Below, one piece after another: positions 15,358-16,141 of a stretch of 16,141 nt of DNA (position 1 is the first letter of the stretch; the number at the start of each line of letters is the position of its first letter). The notes beneath the pieces are model-generated. The model saw only the letters and a list, made by a program, of their open reading frames with translations, ran no database searches and was not told where the DNA came from. Origin of the DNA: an uncultured Roseburia sp. (GTDB lineage: Bacteria; Bacillota; Clostridia; Lachnospirales; Lachnospiraceae); contig CAKRCJ010000017.1 in NCBI GenBank assembly GCA_934307185.1, positions 1-16,141 on the forward strand, given 5' to 3'. The translations under genes were made by a program, and so were the position numbers.

Positions 15358-16141
15358 TTATGCCGTTAATTTTTTCAGTGTTTCAGTAATTTTCTCTTTT
15401 TCACTGCTGCCATTTGTTTTAAATCTCAATAACGGAATTCCATATAACTCCATTATATGATTTTTTAACAAATCCCTCGATGCCTGCACCGTGTTTATTG
15501 CATGAAAATTATATCCATCAACCTCTATCGCTAAGACTGGTTTTTTTGTTATTCTGTTATAAATTAAAAAATCCAGATGCGTTGCCGGATTCATCGCATA
15601 TTTGTATTCTTCTTCCTTTAAAAATCTGGTATTTTTTATCAAAAGCTTCAACGGAAAATGACAGATAACATCTAAATCAGAATATACATTATCAGAAATA
15701 ATTTTCTCAATTAACGCATACATCAAATTTTCCGAATCAAATTCCGAAATTCTTTTATGACTCTTCAAAAAATTCTTTCTCTCCTCTGTATATTGCTTAT
15801 AAAGATAATCAAAAACTGAGTATGTATTGCTGTCTGTCACTTCGAAATTATTATACTGAATATATTGTATCAAATCAGTTATATTCCTGTCTTCTTTCGG
15901 TTCATTTCCCGTCACTGATTTCCCTAATGTTGCAGCAATAAAACCCAAATTATATTTTGAAGAGGACAATTTTTCATATACATTTTCTGTGGCAGAATTA
16001 TTATTAGAAACTATTTGAACTGTTTTTCCCTGCATTAATATATTGGCAATTATATTTAATATTGTCTGTGTCTTTCCGGTTCCGGTCGGTCCTTGAATGA
16101 TACTAATTTGATTTTCCATTGCATTTTTTACAGCCTTATAC
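15358..16141 (-). CDS. SF1 helicase/nuclease remnant: Walker A joined to a C-terminal DUF2726-like nuclease (5' end outside window)
   Basis: The frame stays open to the right edge (YKAVKNA precedes the first Met at 16119), so the true start is outside the window. Counting from that Met, residues 7-18 carry the Walker A motif IQGPTGTGKTQ and residues 33-50 the motif Ia region VSNNNSATENVYEKL of a large UvrD/DNA2-type helicase. The C-terminal half (about 121-250) resembles the nuclease domain found at the end of such proteins: Asp183 in HLDFLIYN, Glu199 and Asp201 in IEVDGYNFH. Helicase motifs II (DExx), III, IV, V and VI, normally several hundred residues between them, are absent. The frame is uninterrupted, so this looks like an in-frame internal deletion. 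It is unlikely to work as a helicase; residual nuclease activity is possible. Confidence 0.75.
   Translation of the reverse strand, partial: YKAVKNAMENQISIIQGPTGTGKTQTILNIIANILMQGKTVQIVSNNNSATENVYEKLSSSKYNLGFIAATLGKSVTGNEPKEDRNITDLIQYIQYNNFEVTDSNTYSVFDYLYKQYTEERKNFLKSHKRISEFDSENLMYALIEKIISDNVYSDLDVICHFPLKLLIKNTRFLKEEEYKYAMNPATHLDFLIYNRITKKPVLAIEVDGYNFHAINTVQASRDLLKNHIMELYGIPLLRFKTNGSSEKEKITETLKKLTA

Noticed and set aside
665..15668. Numerous plus-strand frames of 60-160 codons
   Set aside because: All lie opposite clear minus-strand genes, show no recognisable domains, and have biased composition expected from antisense reading.
1..16141. CRISPR array, tRNA, rRNA, insertion sequence or prophage signals
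   Set aside because: None seen. The repeats in the window are protein-domain repeats within genes.

Overview
This window looks like the chromosome of a low-GC, gut-type Firmicute, most likely a Lachnospiraceae (Clostridium cluster XIVa) member. The basis is AGGAGG-type ribosome sites, moderately AT-rich DNA and protein families typical of that group (DUF4214 exoproteins, BspA-like leucine-rich repeats, DUF6273). No marker gene fixes genus or species. Every supported gene is on the minus strand, so transcription runs from the right edge (16141) to the left edge (1).

Layout in transcription order. (a) 16141-15358: the 3' part of an SF1 helicase/nuclease gene that appears to have lost its helicase core, followed by a strong terminator (15252-15306). 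(b) 15179-11788: a phosphohexomutase, then a secreted GH25 lysozyme. (c) 11707-9590: a secreted transglutaminase-like protein behind a leader hairpin. (d) A good sigma-A promoter at 9530-9558, then 9467-7671: a sugar-nucleotide reductase (Rmd-like) and an AraC-family regulator, tightly coupled to a secreted leucine-rich-repeat protein (7654-4967). (e) A strong terminator at 4901-4949 whose T-run touches the ribosome site of a secreted GH73-like glucosaminidase (4891-2693), which is followed after 2 nt by a secreted papain-like protease (2690-657). (f) A new promoter (595-624) and a further secreted protein (564 to beyond the left edge) that enters a DUF4214-like sequence just where the window stops.

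The unifying feature is a family of six secreted proteins. Each has a signal peptide, an acidic pro-segment, a different N-terminal catalytic or binding module (GH25, transglutaminase + chitobiase-C-like, LRR + DUF6273, SH3 + glucosaminidase, C1 protease + lectin-like, beta-rich) and C-terminal DUF4214 units. In four of them the array is two copies of an A-B pair, and the protein ends right at the repeat boundary. None has an LPXTG motif or a C-terminal membrane anchor. A reasonable inference is that the DUF4214 array is a shared surface-targeting module, with the mutase and reductase supplying a sugar for the polymer it recognises or for glycosylation, and the AraC protein regulating the set. 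This has not been demonstrated from the sequence.
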